Shown: one piece after another, positions 46,264 to 57,970 of the stretch
Numbering within the stretch: position 1 is the stretch's first letter
Layout of the letters: each line of letters opens with the position of its first letter
From: Dactylorhiza incarnata
Taxonomy: Eukaryota; Streptophyta; Magnoliopsida; Asparagales; Orchidaceae
Assembly (NCBI GenBank): GCA_033032865.1
Contig: JAWHQI010000079.1
Span: forward strand, 8,622,501 to 8,686,500
DNA length: 64,000 bases
Reading direction: 5' to 3'
Program-made: the position numbers and the translations under genes
Notes under the pieces: model-generated
Told to the model about the DNA's origin: nothing
Seen by the model: only the letters and a program-made list of their open reading frames with translations
The model's database searches: none

Positions 46264-48314
46264 TGTAACACCCTGCCAGTACGAAAAGTATAACAGCGGG
46301 TCCGGCCGGGACCCCACGCCATACAAACCACACTAGCTATGAGTTAAAAGGTGATAAACAGAAAAGAATACAACTATACGAGAGTACAAAACGTAAGCGG
46401 AAGCATTTGATTAAAACATTTCAATTAGAACTGTCCACTATCATAGGAATGAAACCATAATATAGAGTTACGGCCTTAAGGCCTTACATTTACCAAATGT
46501 GATAAAAACTCCAAACATACATTGGCACGCAGGCCGGCAATACAAGGAAAACAGAAAAGAGGCTGGCCTTCGAGGGACAACTCAGCATAAGGGCCACCGC
46601 CCGCTATTTTCCGCTACGCTCACCTGCACCTGCATAAGAACATTACACCAAGCGGTGGCAAATAAGGTAACGGTCAGCAAAGCTGACCAAATTATAATGA
46701 CCCCACCCCTTTCCCGGGGTGGCGGAGCTTCTACCCTGCAAGCAAACCATACTAGCACATGTACTAATATAAAGAAAGTGCAACTACACAAGGTGAGGTT
46801 TCAAGCACAATCAATCTTCTAGGTTGAGCATCAAAAAGGAGGGAACCTAGGTATGCACATGATGTTGGTTGGGTTCACCCGAAGGTTCCCCACAACCGCC
46901 TAAACAACCGCATGAGGCTAACGACATCAATTCATCACAAACGTGGGTACGCACAACCGCACGCTCCATGCTCACAAGGCATGCACCAAAGGTACTTCTT
47001 CCCGAGCACCAAAACCATCATGAGTCCGAAAACTCTAGATGGAAAAGAGCTTTTGGTCGGTCTAGGCAAGACGCCCTTCCCAACCTCTCCCAAGGTCATT
47101 CGGGTTTACAAGAGATAAATCCCCCTACCGCCGCGCCTGGAAACGGGTTCAGTTTAGCCAATTCCCGTGCTCTTGTCATCGATTGAACACACAATGCGGG
47201 TATGACATCACCTCGGCCCGTAAGGATTTAGCACTCACTAGCGCTACACAAAACATAAGTTACAACACCCAAGCCTTCACGAGGACTTAGGCTTTACACG
47301 TAACCAAAAAGGAGGTACAAGACCACTCCCCAACAATTCTAGTGGTGAAGGTTTGCATTCAACCACTCACAAAGCATGGGGCTTTCGCTAGGATCTTCAC
47401 AATATGCCTACGCTTAAATCCCACAATACTATCGCATATATCACGGAGTCATTCTCCGGCATGCATTCTAGGCTTAACCTAAATGCAACGTCGCAAATCA
47501 AGCATCACCGATTCGGGCTCACGGCCACGAATAGGCTTCACACACAATGCCTAAATCCGCACGACTACCGGATTTTCTACATGCAATATGCCGGGGACGG
47601 ACACAATCAACCCGGAGTTCCGAAGAACTTGAGGAAAATCCTACACTTCACCCATTTGGTGAAAGGGATTCCTCATGCAAGCATAGAGAAATGAAAGAGA
47701 GGACAAATGACAAGTCCAAATATCGGGAGGAGAATCGTTACCCTAGGAGCATTCTTCTTCGACATAGATCCGAGATTCTAGACGGAGGGAAACGACCGCA
47801 CCGGGCTGCACTCTCCAGATCTGGAAATGGCTCGCGAAACGGAGCTCCGGAGCTCCGTCAATGGCGGGATCTCTCCTTCTTCTTCCTTGCCTCCTTCTTC
47901 TTTCTCTAGGTTTGGAGAGAGAAAGGTTTATAAATTATGAGGATTAACCTCCTCTCATCAGCCCTAAAGACCTCCAGCATCTAATCCTAGCCATTGGATA
48001 GGTTTCCAAAAGATTTGGACGGACCGATCTCCTTCTCCGCTCAAATTCACGGAGCAGAATAAACATGGTGCACGATCACAGGCGCATGATCACTGGTCGT
48101 GCACGAAGAGGAGAAATGGTCGTGCGCACTACCCGGGACAGAACTCTGATTCCTTGCGAATTAACGCACGATCATTGGCGCACGATCACTGGTAGTGCGC
48201 GAAGAGGAGAAATGGTCATGCGCAGAGAACTGCTATGGAATTTTTTTTGCCTATCCCGAGCGCAGCACTACCACTCCGCCTACCTCGCTGAACTACAATT
48301 TTTGGGGTGTTACA
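46264..48314 (-). mobile_element. Solo LTR (gypsy-type ends) in M RNase H
   Basis: Plus strand TGTAACACCC...GGGTGTTACA, 2051 bp, with perfect 5-bp duplications AAGCT at 46259-46263 and 48315-48319. The TGTAACACCC termini are common among plant gypsy LTRs. There is no PBS, polypurine tract or coding domain, so it is an LTR left by recombination or a very short non-autonomous element. Orientation minus is inferred from TTTATAAACC (about 47930) lying below the tag repeats. Confidence 0.8.
48065..48230 (-). repeat. GCACGATCA/GGTCGTGCGC repeats in the solo LTR
   Basis: Two ~110-bp units share TGGTCGTGCACGAAGAGGAG/GGTAGTGCGCGAAGAGGAGA and GCACGATCA..GGCGCA motifs. They are another CpG-rich inverted-repeat cluster, resembling the CGCACGGTCGTGCG tags of P. 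Confidence 0.7.
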
Positions 48315-51096
48315 AAGCTTCTACACAACAACTACCTAGTGCGATATATTTGGCCTCGGTGGTGGAGAGGGCAACAGAATTCTGTTTCCTACTCGACCAT
48401 GATATGAGTGAAGGGCCTATAAAATGACATGTGTAACTAGTGCTCTTACGATCTAATGAACATCTTGCATAGTCCGAATCAAAAAAATTGTGTAAAATAA
48501 AACAATCATAATGAAGATACCATAAGCCTAATCTAGATGTTTCGATTAGATATCTAAAAATATGTTTAATCGCTTTTAAATGTGATTCTTTTGGGTTAGC
48601 TGAAATCTAGTACATAAACAAACGGAAAACATAATATCAGGTCTAGATGCACTCAAATATAGCAATGAGCCTATCATTCCTCTATATAATGTTTGATCAA
48701 TAGAAATATCAGCTTCATCTTTTCCTAATTTTAGTGATGCACTCATTGGTGTATTAGCTTGTTTTAGGTTTTCAAATCCAAATCTTTTTAGAATATCTTG
48801 AACATATTTAGTTTGACAAATAAATATACCATCTGGTTTTTGAGAGATTTGAAATCCTAGAAAATAAGTGAGTTCTCCTACCAAGCTCATTTCAAATTCA
48901 TTTTTCATTACTAAAATTACTTCATTACATAACTCTTCATTAGTGGCTCCAAAAATAATATCATCCACATAAATTTGCAATATAATTAAATCATTATTTA
49001 CATGCTTAATGAAGAGTGTATTATCCGCACTTCCCATTTTATAACCGTGCTTTATTAAAAATATTGTCAATTTATCATACAAGCACGTGGCGCTTGCTTT
49101 AATCCATAAAGTGCTTTTTCTAACTTATACACATGATTAGGAAATTTTTCACTCACAAAATCGGGGGGTTGTTCTACATAAACTTCTTCTTTTATATTCT
49201 CACTCAAAAAAGCACTTTTAGCATCTATTTGAAATAATTTAAATCTTCTAAAACTCGCAAATGCAAGAAATATTCTAATTGATTAAAGGCGAGCAACGGG
49301 TGCAAAGGTTTCATCAAAATTTACCCCTTCGATTTGTGAATATCCTTGTGCAACTAGTCTAGCTTTATTCCTTGTTATCCTAGAGTCACCATCTAGCTTG
49401 TTTTTTAAAATCCACTTGACTCCTATAATCAGATGATTAGATGGCCTATCAACTAAATTCCAAGCCTTATTACGTTCAAATTGATTTAATTCATCATTCA
49501 TAGCTAAGAACCAAAATTTATCATTTAGAGCGGTTGAAACATTTTTAGGTTCTATTTTCGAAACAAAACAAAGGTTTGAAAAAGACTCATGTAAAGAAGA
49601 ACGAGTACTTACCCCTTTTGACGGTTCTCCTATCACAAGCTCCCTTGGATGATCCTTTGAAAATTGTAGCACACTTGGAGTAACATATTTCACTTGTTGT
49701 TCTTCTTTCTCCTCTTCTTTTTCTCCAAATAATTCATCATCCTCATGCTCCAAAGGGGAAAGGGGTTTGTCTTCATTTCATGTATGCTTAGCATATACAC
49801 AAGAAACAAACTCATCAAATCTTATATGTATAGACTCTTCAACTACTTTAGTTATTTTATTATATATTCTATAAGTCTTACTAGTTGAAGAGTACCTAAT
49901 GAAAATTCCCTCATCATAATTTTCATCAAATTTTCCTAGTGCATCTCTAGTTTTTAAAATAAAGCACTTACAACTAAACGTATGAAAATAAGACACATTA
50001 GGTTTTCTCTTAAAATATAGCTCAAAAGGTGTTAATTTTAAAATCGGACGAAGCATGCCACGATTAATAATATAACATGAAGTACTAACCGCTTCGGCCC
50101 AAAATGATTTAGGCAACCCATATTCACAAAGCATAGTGTGTGCTAGCTCCTGAAGGGTTATATTTTTCCATTCCACTACACCATTTTGTTGTGGGGTGCG
50201 GGGAGCGAAAAATTCATGTTTAATTCCTAAATCATCACAAAAAGAAGAAAATTATCATTTTCAAATTCTCCTCCATGATCTGAATGTATGCATTTAATTT
50301 TTAAATCAAATTTCTTTTGAATACGAATGCATAGTTTAATAAATTCAATAAATGCATCGAATTTGGAAGATAGAAATAAAGTCCAACAAAATCTAGAATA
50401 ATCATCAATTATTACAAAAGTATATTTTCTGCCTCCTAGACTAGAAGTGCTAACCGGTCCAAATAAATCCATATGAATTAATTGAAGTGGTCTAGAAGTA
50501 AAAATTACATTTTTGCTTTTAAAAGATTTTTTTGAAATCTTTCCTTTTTGGCAAGGCGTACAAAGAGAAGATAAATTACCATTAAGCATAGGCAAACCTT
50601 TAACTAATTTATCTTTTGATAATTTCAAAATAAGCTTGATGCTAGAGTGACCAAGGCGCATATGCCAAAGTCGTAATTCTTCATTTTTAGAGATAAAACA
50701 TTTTAAAGAAGAATTTAAAAGATCATTAAAAGTAATCATATAAACATTATGCATCCTGGGTAAGGTGAGTACAACATCATTTGTTTTAGAATTTATGATT
50801 TTGCAAAGATTGGTAGATGATTCAAATAATGCATTTAAACCTTTATCACATAATTGACTAATTGAAATTAAATTATGTTTTAAACCATCTACAAATAAAA
50901 CATTTGAGATTGAGAAAGAATCGTTACCCACTGTGCCGATGCCCATGATCCTTCCTTTTCCATTATCACCAAATGTCACCATCCCTCCTTTCTTCATCTC
51001 AAGGCTAAGGAACTTTGCTTTGTTGCCCATCATGTGTTTGGAGCATCCCGAGTCCAAATACAACACGTCCTCTTTGTCCATAGCCTGCCAACATAC

Positions 51097-52012
51097 CTAA
51101 AAAGGAGATGAGAGTAAAGATCCGGATACCCAAGAGGTTCCTCCCATAGAATAGGTGGAAACCTTAGGCACCCAGATTTGCTTTATAGCACTACGACCCT
51201 TTTTCCTACAAGAGTTTGAGGTGTGTCCAAATAAATGAAATTTGGCACACGATATAAAAGGGGATGAGACCCTTTTTGGAGTTTTTGATAAACTCTTGCT
51301 GGAAAATGAGGTAACATTTGAATTTTTGAATTTATTATTAACAGAATTAATATTTCTGAAATTATTGCTAACGCTGGCGTTTGGAGCTAACGTCTGGCGA
51401 TAGCTTCCAGTAACATATCCAAGGCCAAATTTGGCACTTCCACGGCATTGGTTGGCCAAGATCATGTCCAGATATCTTTGACCAACTCCAAACTTCTTAA
51501 TAGCCACATTTAAATCATGAATATGAGCTTTGAGAGCGGTGTTTTTCGCTACCAACATAACGCATTGATTCACAAAACTCTTCTTTCCTTCTTCTATTTG
51601 AGAAAGAGAGGATTTTACAGTTCTTTCTAAATCCCCCTTCTCCTTAGTAAGAATTTCAATATTGGAATGGGACTTAAAAAGAGCTTCTTCAAATTCTTTC
51701 ACTCTTGCCAAGGAGTGATTGCACTCTTGGCAAGATACATTCTCTCCCTAATTGTTTAGATAAAATTTTTTTTTCTTTTAACAAAAGTTTATTTTCAGAA
51801 TTTAGAAGATCAATATCTTTTAAACTTTTATAAAAAAAATTGCATGTTTGTAAATACTAAATATATAAATCATCATAAGAAGTAGGGAGAGTTACCTCAG
51901 TGTCTCTTTGGATACTGCTTCAGCCTAGGATGTCTTGTTACTTTTTCCCATAAGGCACATATTTGCCTCTTCTTCATCGCTTGTGGATGAGCCACTTGAA
52001 TCCTCGGAGGAG
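51097..52012 (-). pseudogene. Gag C-terminal half of M
   Basis: Coiled coil (about 51590-51711), a tag-encoded segment at 51365-51412, and a knuckle with a lost second cysteine, CAKFHLFGHTSNSC (about 51240). The C-terminus IWVPKVSTYSMG matches H. A separate piece, 51925-52012, carries the Ser/Glu-rich ANMCLMGKS stretch; 51712-51924 is frameshifted. The N-terminal domain lies beyond the inserts to the right and outside the window. Confidence 0.8.
51365..51412 (-). repeat. LTR-type tags inside M gag
   Basis: Plus strand GCTAACGCTGGCGTTTGGAG and CTAACGTCTGGCGATAGC, variants of M's GTTAACGCC LTR tag, located between LGYV and the zinc knuckle exactly as in H. Confidence 0.75.
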
Positions 52013-52610
52013 TGTAAGACCCCCCCCCCTCCCAAATCAGCGGTCCGACTGAGGAATCTTATGGCACACCACCCTTTTTGCATGGCGCCGAAGCGATCAC
52101 GAAGGGTGAAGGTACTAGCTTCTCCAACCCCCTTCCTTGAACACTCTATTGTCATGCATAGGGGTGATGTTAAGCGAATGTCACTACACATCAACAGAGT
52201 AGGGAAGCAGTATTCTAGCGGAAGACATCAACAAAGAGTGCAATTTATAGCACTTAGCGGAAGACGTAGTATTATAGCGGAAGATTAACTATTATAGAAA
52301 CCTCAAACTCAAGACCTATACGAATAATTTCAACATCTCTGCCACATTAAATCCTAGCAATCAAGGATCTGTTGCCAATATATAGATACCAAGAGATATG
52401 GCACCACAAAAAGGGGATGCGGCTTAACAACTTGTACCTGAAGTTGCCTGCTCTGTGGCTTCATCCACATATGGGTGTTGTCGCTCATCCGCACCTATCA
52501 CCTGTGTTAAAGGCAAGTTATTAGAACCACGAACAGAATCCAACCCCCACTAACATAATATAACATTTATAAGGGAGGGGATGTCTGGACTCTTATTGGG
52601 CTGAGGTAGT
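52013..52610. repeat. LTR fragment Q (TGTAAGACCCC start)
   Basis: Starts TGTAAGACCCCCCCCC and cuts M's gag. It has AGCGGAAGA repeated at 52217, 52258 and 52278 and no ORF. It is cut at 52611 by P. Ends of this type also close fragment R at 575. Confidence 0.5.
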
Positions 52611-54202
52611 TGATGAGTCCCAATTATATACACTTTTATAGACTCATCTGGGTCGATTTTATAGTCTTTGCACCACACTTTAGGCATATTTTCGTACATA
52701 TTTACATTCATATTTGTTATTCCCTGTTAGGTGCATTCTTAGGCCGTTTTGGTGTGCAATTGCACGCTTTGCTGTTGGGGGCAAGCACTTGGTGCTCCCC
52801 AATCTATTTTCTGTGTTTATTAGGTGCTGGAGGTATTCCCAGCTGGGTTGCATTGTATGCAGGTGACCTGATCATCATGTTTTCCCCAGAATTCATGTCT
52901 GTGCATATCGCACGGTCGTGCGTTTCCTTGACGCACAGTCGGTTACGGTCGTGCGTTTATGTCTGGGCAGAAAACAGAGCGTCGGAGTCTACTCGTGCGT
53001 TTTCACGCATGGGCAGTTTGCCCGTGCGTGAGTAAAATGCACGGTCGACCTATGTATTCTTGATTTCAGAGCATCGGATTTTGCCCGTGCATTTGTACGC
53101 ACGGGCGGTGTTGATCGTGCGTGAGCAATTCGCACGGGCGGCGCAGCGTCTTCCCCAATTCATGTTTTATCATTTAATAACGCACGGTCTGCGCACAGTC
53201 GTGCGTTGGACCGTGCGTGACCATTTTCTGACAGAATTTCTATTTAAGCCGCAGGTCTTGCCCTACTCCGATCGATCTTTTTTCCCGCTCCCAGAGCTCC
53301 AGTTCTGCGCCCTTTTCGCCGTCCAACGCCGCCCACCTTCAGGAGGTGCTCCGGGACTATTCTTCATGCCTATCTTGAGCCTGGAGATCATCTCGGCCTC
53401 CTCCTTCATCCTATAGCTTCAAAGGAAGATTTAGCCGCCATTGCCATCAAACAAGGGGAAGTTTGTAACCTTTACCGGATCATGAGACGATGAAGACGGG
53501 CTCATTGGAGAGTCGTGACAGCTCTCTCTACCCCGAACATAGTTGAGGACCGAGCTTGGACGCGGATTGACAACCCGGCATTTCCAACCGTGAATCTACA
53601 ACGAGCCTTCGGATTCGGTCGATTTCTTGCCTTGTTCTTCTCTTATTGATGTGTATATGTTGTAGATCTCTAAATATTATGATGAAGTGGCACATAAACT
53701 TGTTTGTATTTCTATATTTCATGTCTATGTGAAATGCTTTTGTGGTTTATGTGATTTGAGGAGCGCCCCATTCCATCCTCCATCCCACCTTCGCGTTCGT
53801 TTGCCGCACTAGCAATTGCTAGTGGCGTGCTTGTCGAAGAGGTTCTTGCGACCCTCATTCCATTTGCCTACTCGTCTATCCTCCCTTACGAAGTAGCGCG
53901 CTCAAGTCCTACATAGTTTTCATCCCCCCTGGCGAAGCATTGCATAGCGGCATTGCATAGGAGTAGTTATTGTTGCTTTTCATTATTTTCCACAAACCAA
54001 ATCACCCACTTTCGCACCCATCCGACTAAAGGACATCAATTTCAAGTCCTGCCTCAATAGTAAACTCCACCTTACTGTGTTCCTTTGAGATCGATACTTG
54101 GGGATTCACTCTCATTTTATATTACTTGAACGATCGGTACACTGCCGTTTCGTGCCGCAGTCTTACTACCGCCTATAGCGGTGTGCTAAGATTTACGCAT
54201 CA
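52611..54202 (+). repeat. 5' LTR of P
   Basis: TGATGAGTCC...TTTACGCATCA, with TGATG/CATCA inverted ends, followed by the PBS. Tag array 52909-53221; TATA box CTATTTAAG at 53240-53248. From about 52840 to 53690 it matches 57112-57968. Confidence 0.8.
52909..53221 (+). repeat. Tag array, P LTR (CGCACGGTCGTGCG type)
   Basis: Around ten copies of GCACGGTCGTGCG, GCACGGGCGG and their inverses, ending 18 bases before the TATA box. Duplicated at 57189-57500 in the second LTR copy. Confidence 0.85.
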
Positions 54203-54208
54203 AGTTTT

Positions 54209-54226
54209 TGGCGCCGTTGCCGGGGA
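54209..54226 (+). other. Primer-binding site of P
   Basis: TGGCGCCGTTGCCGGGGA, known as the primer site of plant Athila/Tat gypsy elements, six bases after the LTR end. Confidence 0.85.
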
Positions 54227-54420
54227 ACACAGACGTGTGAGTTTTCTGGAGAGGGAGAATCTGAGATTAAAGCCCTTCCATTTGTGTATTGCATCCTTTC
54301 TTTATTTTATTTCTTGTTATTCCTTTTTCCTGTTTTATATTAGGTTGCTTAGTAAATTATTGTTGGGTGTAGCATTTTGCACAATAGTATTTTTATTTTG
54401 AATCATTTTATCTTCACACT

Positions 54421-55655
54421 ATGTGGGCTTCATTCAATATTCGTTGTCGTTGGTGTGGAGATATTTCTCATGCTAGTGATAGATGTCCAAAGGGAGATAA
54501 TAGCCCTAGCACTCAAGGCCCAGCATATGGAGCACCGACTTCGTCTGGTACTCCATATGGTGCGCGTAAGTCCTATAGCTAATCTGCCGAGCCTTTACCG
54601 TCACACTTCTTTTCGGCTTCAGCTCCTGCTATGCCAAAGAAGCCCGCAAGGTCGTGCTTGTTTTGTCAAAGCACGGATCATGCCTTGAAGGATTGTGCTG
54701 CATTCTGTCTCCAATTGGACGAGGATGACGAGCCGGATACCCGGATCGTCCCAACTCCTACTTCTGGCAGCACACCTTCAACATCCGGTTATGTGTCCAT
54801 TTCACCTTCAAGTTTAGGGATTGATGAGGACACAATCACCATATATGTGGCTGATCTAGACTCTGCCATTGCAGAGCCCATCTCCCCTGTACATATATCA
54901 CCATGCATAGATTCGATTCGTTGTGAGGAATCGGTGCTGATTCTTTTTCAAGCCCTATTCCTCCCCCTATTGTGCATCCTATTACATTTATTTCTGATAA
55001 CATTGTTGAAGATGCGTCGCAAGAGGAGGCGGGCGATCTTTGTGTTGTGCCTATTCCTATGGAGGAGTACAACCTTCTGGGTGATGAGGATTTTTCCTCA
55101 ACACCGGTGGAGGAAGTGTGAATCCTGGAGAAGGCCACCATCGATCCCACCGAACCTTGCGGCATTGTCAACAATGTCGACATTATTTTACTTCCCCAAT
55201 CTGATGGGAGTGAGTCCGGGACCACTCCCCCGCTTGATTTTTATTTATGTTCTTCTTCTTGTTTATTTCTTGATCCTCTTTCTCTATCTGAGCCTGTGAG
55301 GGTTCAGTCTTCACAGGTACATCAGGAGGACTTGGAGCATTCTGCTCAAGTCAATGATGAGTGCATCCTCTTATGTGAGGAGGTTGATCCCCCCTCCATA
55401 GAGGAAGCCCCACTCATTGCCTTCTCCTCCTGCTGCCTCCCTGGAAATGATACCTTGCTGGGCAAGGATAGTTTTGGTGAGTTGAGTGAGGATTCCTCCT
55501 CTTCTTACTTTTTATTCCCTCTACCTGTGACGAGCAGGTATTATTTATATTCGGGTAGAGGCGTGACTGTTTTGTCGCCGTATCGGTACCCGCTACCGAC
55601 ACGCATATTAGAACAGTTACCTGTGCACTTTTCTTTTCATAGACCCATTAGCTAG
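54421..55655 (+). pseudogene. Zinc-knuckle (gag-like) ORF of P
   Basis: From ATG 54421 the frame encodes a CCHC knuckle, CRWCGDISHASDRC. It meets a TAA at about 54580 but continues in the same frame to a second knuckle, CLFCQSTDHALKDC (about 54655), followed by an acidic Thr/Ser/Pro-rich region. A frameshift near 54940 carries an acidic frame on to 55655 (with a TGA near 55120) through VNDECILLCEEVDPP and LSEDSSSS. The two knuckles suggest an RNA-binding Gag remnant; no capsid domain is recognisable. Alternatively it is a lineage-specific protein of Tat-like elements. Inactive as read. Confidence 0.55.
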
Positions 55656-57111
55656 AACTGTTTTCAATTTGAATAAGTCGTGCTGGGAGGACAATAACTC
55701 CAGTAGTTATCTTACTTTTCCTGCATTTTTATTTCTTCTAATCATGTTTAGTTAGCAGTAGTTTATTTTAGTTTGTCCTTTTCTTTTGTTTTTGCGGAGC
55801 TCACCCCTACAGGTCCTTCTTCTGCATCTTTTTCTTGGTTTCCACGCCAATCTTCTGGTATGCTCATTTCTGAGCATTGGGTACTCTCTTCCCCTAGCTC
55901 TTTCCTGAATCTCATAGATATATATTGTGTGTATTGTCTAGTTTAAGTCTTGGGGAGAGTAGTTTTGTATGCCCACCCACGTGCACTATAGCATTGCATG
56001 CTAGAAGTATTTCTATTTCATTTATTTAGTATTGTTCATTTTCTTTGCACACCACAGCACCCACTTGAGCGTGCGCTTAGCTGTTGGCACGTCGCGAGTC
56101 GAATTTGTCTCTTCTGTGTGATTTGAAAAATCATCATGCTGGCTTAGGATTATGAGGCGGAGTAAGATGTTGACTCCTGTAGTGCTCCTAGTCGAGTGCT
56201 CATGCCTCGTATAAAAATTCGTGTAGATTCAATTTCTTTTTATGCTTTTAGATTATATTTTTCTATTAGTGTAGATATTGTTTACTTTACTCAAAAAAAT
56301 TGGTGAATCCGGTGTGAATCAAACGGTAGCATAGGGATGTGTGTAAAAGATCGCTAGACTCGTATTGCTTGAGTTGGGAGAAAGGATTATCTTTCTCGGT
56401 GGCTAAGAACTTGCCCCAAGCGACTCTTGAAGCAAGGGTATATGGTTAGTCAATCGCGTGAATGTGATATAGGCCATCATTTTGGCCCGGTTGAGCTTTT
56501 GTGCCCATTCCTATCGCTCTATCCTCGTTAGCCCAGTTGTGCCTACCCGTTCTTTGATTCAGCCCCACTTTTATCTCACCAAAGCCTAAAAGCCAATCCT
56601 AGTCGCACACCCAAATTTGAGCTTTAGTTGTTTATTATTTTCATGATTGGGGTGTTGATGTGGTGATTTTTTTTGTGAAAATGTGGATGCGCTTCATTGC
56701 TATCTTGCTGAAAATGTGTTGAAAAGAAAAGAAAAAAAATGAGAAAAAGTAAAGAAGTAAAAAAGAAAAGAAAAAGAAGCAGTGCTTAATTGAAAATCTT
56801 TATAGATTTGTGATTGGGAGTAGGCGGTGCACACACCCATGTAGTCAAGTCCAAGTCTGGGGGTGTGGTGTACCCGCGTATCTTTTTGTGGTGCTTGAGG
56901 ATAGTTTTTCGTGCTAGCTCATTTGGGTTTAGTGCTTGAGCCGTCGTTTTTATCATTGTATACCTCACCTAAACCCAAGCCTCATCTAAAACCTAAAGTC
57001 CTATTGATTCACGCAGTTGAGTCAAACCTGTGTCGTGGAGAGAGTGCGAACGGGCAAGCTTATGGTCACCGACATTGATGGATTTCAATGGAGGTTGTCT
57101 CGAGCCCCGAT
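55656..57111 (+). other. Noncoding interior of P
   Basis: No credible ORF. It has two polypurine-like motifs with shared context (AAGTCTTGGGGAGAG at 55950, AAGTCTGGGGGTGTGG at 56853) and a 90-bp A/G-rich run (56705-56790) of GAAAAGAAAAG units. The first ~230 bp expected for the 3' LTR are absent or rearranged at about 57000-57110. Confidence 0.55.
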
Positions 57112-57970
57112 CTTTGGCAATGCTGGGTTGCTTTGTATGCAGGTGACCTGATCGTCCTGTTTTCCCGAGAATTCATGTCTTTGCATAACGCACGGTCGTG
57201 CATTTCCTTGACGCACGGTCGATTGCGGTCGTGCGTTTGTGTCTGGGCAGAAAACAGAGCGTCGGAGTCTACTCGTGCGTTTTCACACACGGGCGGTTTG
57301 CCCGTGCATGAGTAAAACGCACGGTCGACCTGTGTATTCTTGATTTCAGAGCGTCGGATTTTGCCCGTACGTTTGTACGCACGGGCGGTGCTGATCGTGC
57401 GTGAGCAATTCGCACGGGCGGCGCTGCATCTTCCCCAAGTCAAGTTTTATCATTTAATAATGCACGGTCTGCGCACGGTCGTGCGTTGGACCGTGCGTGA
57501 CCATTTTCTGACCGAATTTCTATTTAAGCCGCAGGTCTTGCCCTATTCTGATCGATCGTTTTTCCCGCTCCCATAGCTCCAGTTCTGCGCGCTTTTCGTC
57601 GTCCATCGCCGCCCACCTTCAGGAGGTGCTCCGGGACAATTCTTCACGCCTATCTTGAGCCCGGAGATCATCACGGCCTCCTCCTTCATCCTATAGCTTC
57701 AAAGGAAGATTTAGCCGCCATTGCCATCAAACAAGGGGAAGTTTGCAACCTTTACCGGATCGTGAGACGAAGAAGACGGGCTTATTGGAGAGTCATGACA
57801 GCTCTCTCTACCTCGGACGTAGTTGCGGACCGAGCTTGGACGCGGATTGACAACCCGGCGTTTCCAACCGTGAATCTACAACGAGCCTTCGGATTCGGTC
57901 GATTTCTTGCCTTGTTCTTCTCTTATTGATGTGTATATGCTGTAGATCTCTAAATATTATGATGAAGTAG
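57112..57970 (+). repeat. Partial 3' LTR of P
   Basis: Matches 52845-53690 of the 5' LTR at high identity, including tags and TATA (CTATTTAAG, about 57519). It is cut at 57970 (GATGAAGTAG) by N's LTR; the rest should lie beyond N. Confidence 0.8.

Larger units (their letters stand above)
45996..51081 (-). pseudogene. Pol of copia element M, split by a solo LTR
   Basis: From 51081: protease (LYLDSGCSKHMMG), GAG-pre-integrase (LWHMRLGHSSIKLI, CTPCQKGK), first part of integrase ([22 protein letters not shown]) to 50227, then a frameshift, integrase C-terminus (49778-50176), linker and RT (49283-49753; 48576-49082 with [15 protein letters not shown]), and RNase H to 45996, interrupted at 46264-48314. 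Other frameshifts or stops occur at about 49765, 49282, 49083 and 48570. The 50227-51081 block is uninterrupted. Confidence 0.85.
44557..52012 (-). mobile_element. Copia element M (Sirevirus-like), truncated
   Basis: Minus-strand relative of H and N: part of the 3' LTR (44557-45240), short spacer, pol 45996-51081 with a solo LTR inside, and gag 51097-52012. The LTR/spacer junction is deleted, since no polypurine tract remains and the spacer starts at the point matching H 19637. The gag is cut by fragment Q. Confidence 0.8.
52611..57970 (+). mobile_element. Athila/Tat-type LTR element P, pol-less
   Basis: A 5' LTR, the PBS TGGCGCCGTTGCCGGGGA (the Athila/Tat type), a degenerate zinc-knuckle ORF, and a second LTR copy truncated by N. 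Nothing resembling protease, RT or integrase is present in 54203-57110, so P is a non-autonomous (TR-GAG or LARD-like) derivative. Confidence 0.75.

Noticed and set aside
46499..48427. Several 100-120 codon frames in the solo LTR.
   Set aside because: Overlapping frames on both strands, low-complexity content, no recognisable domain, and the segment has LTR boundaries.
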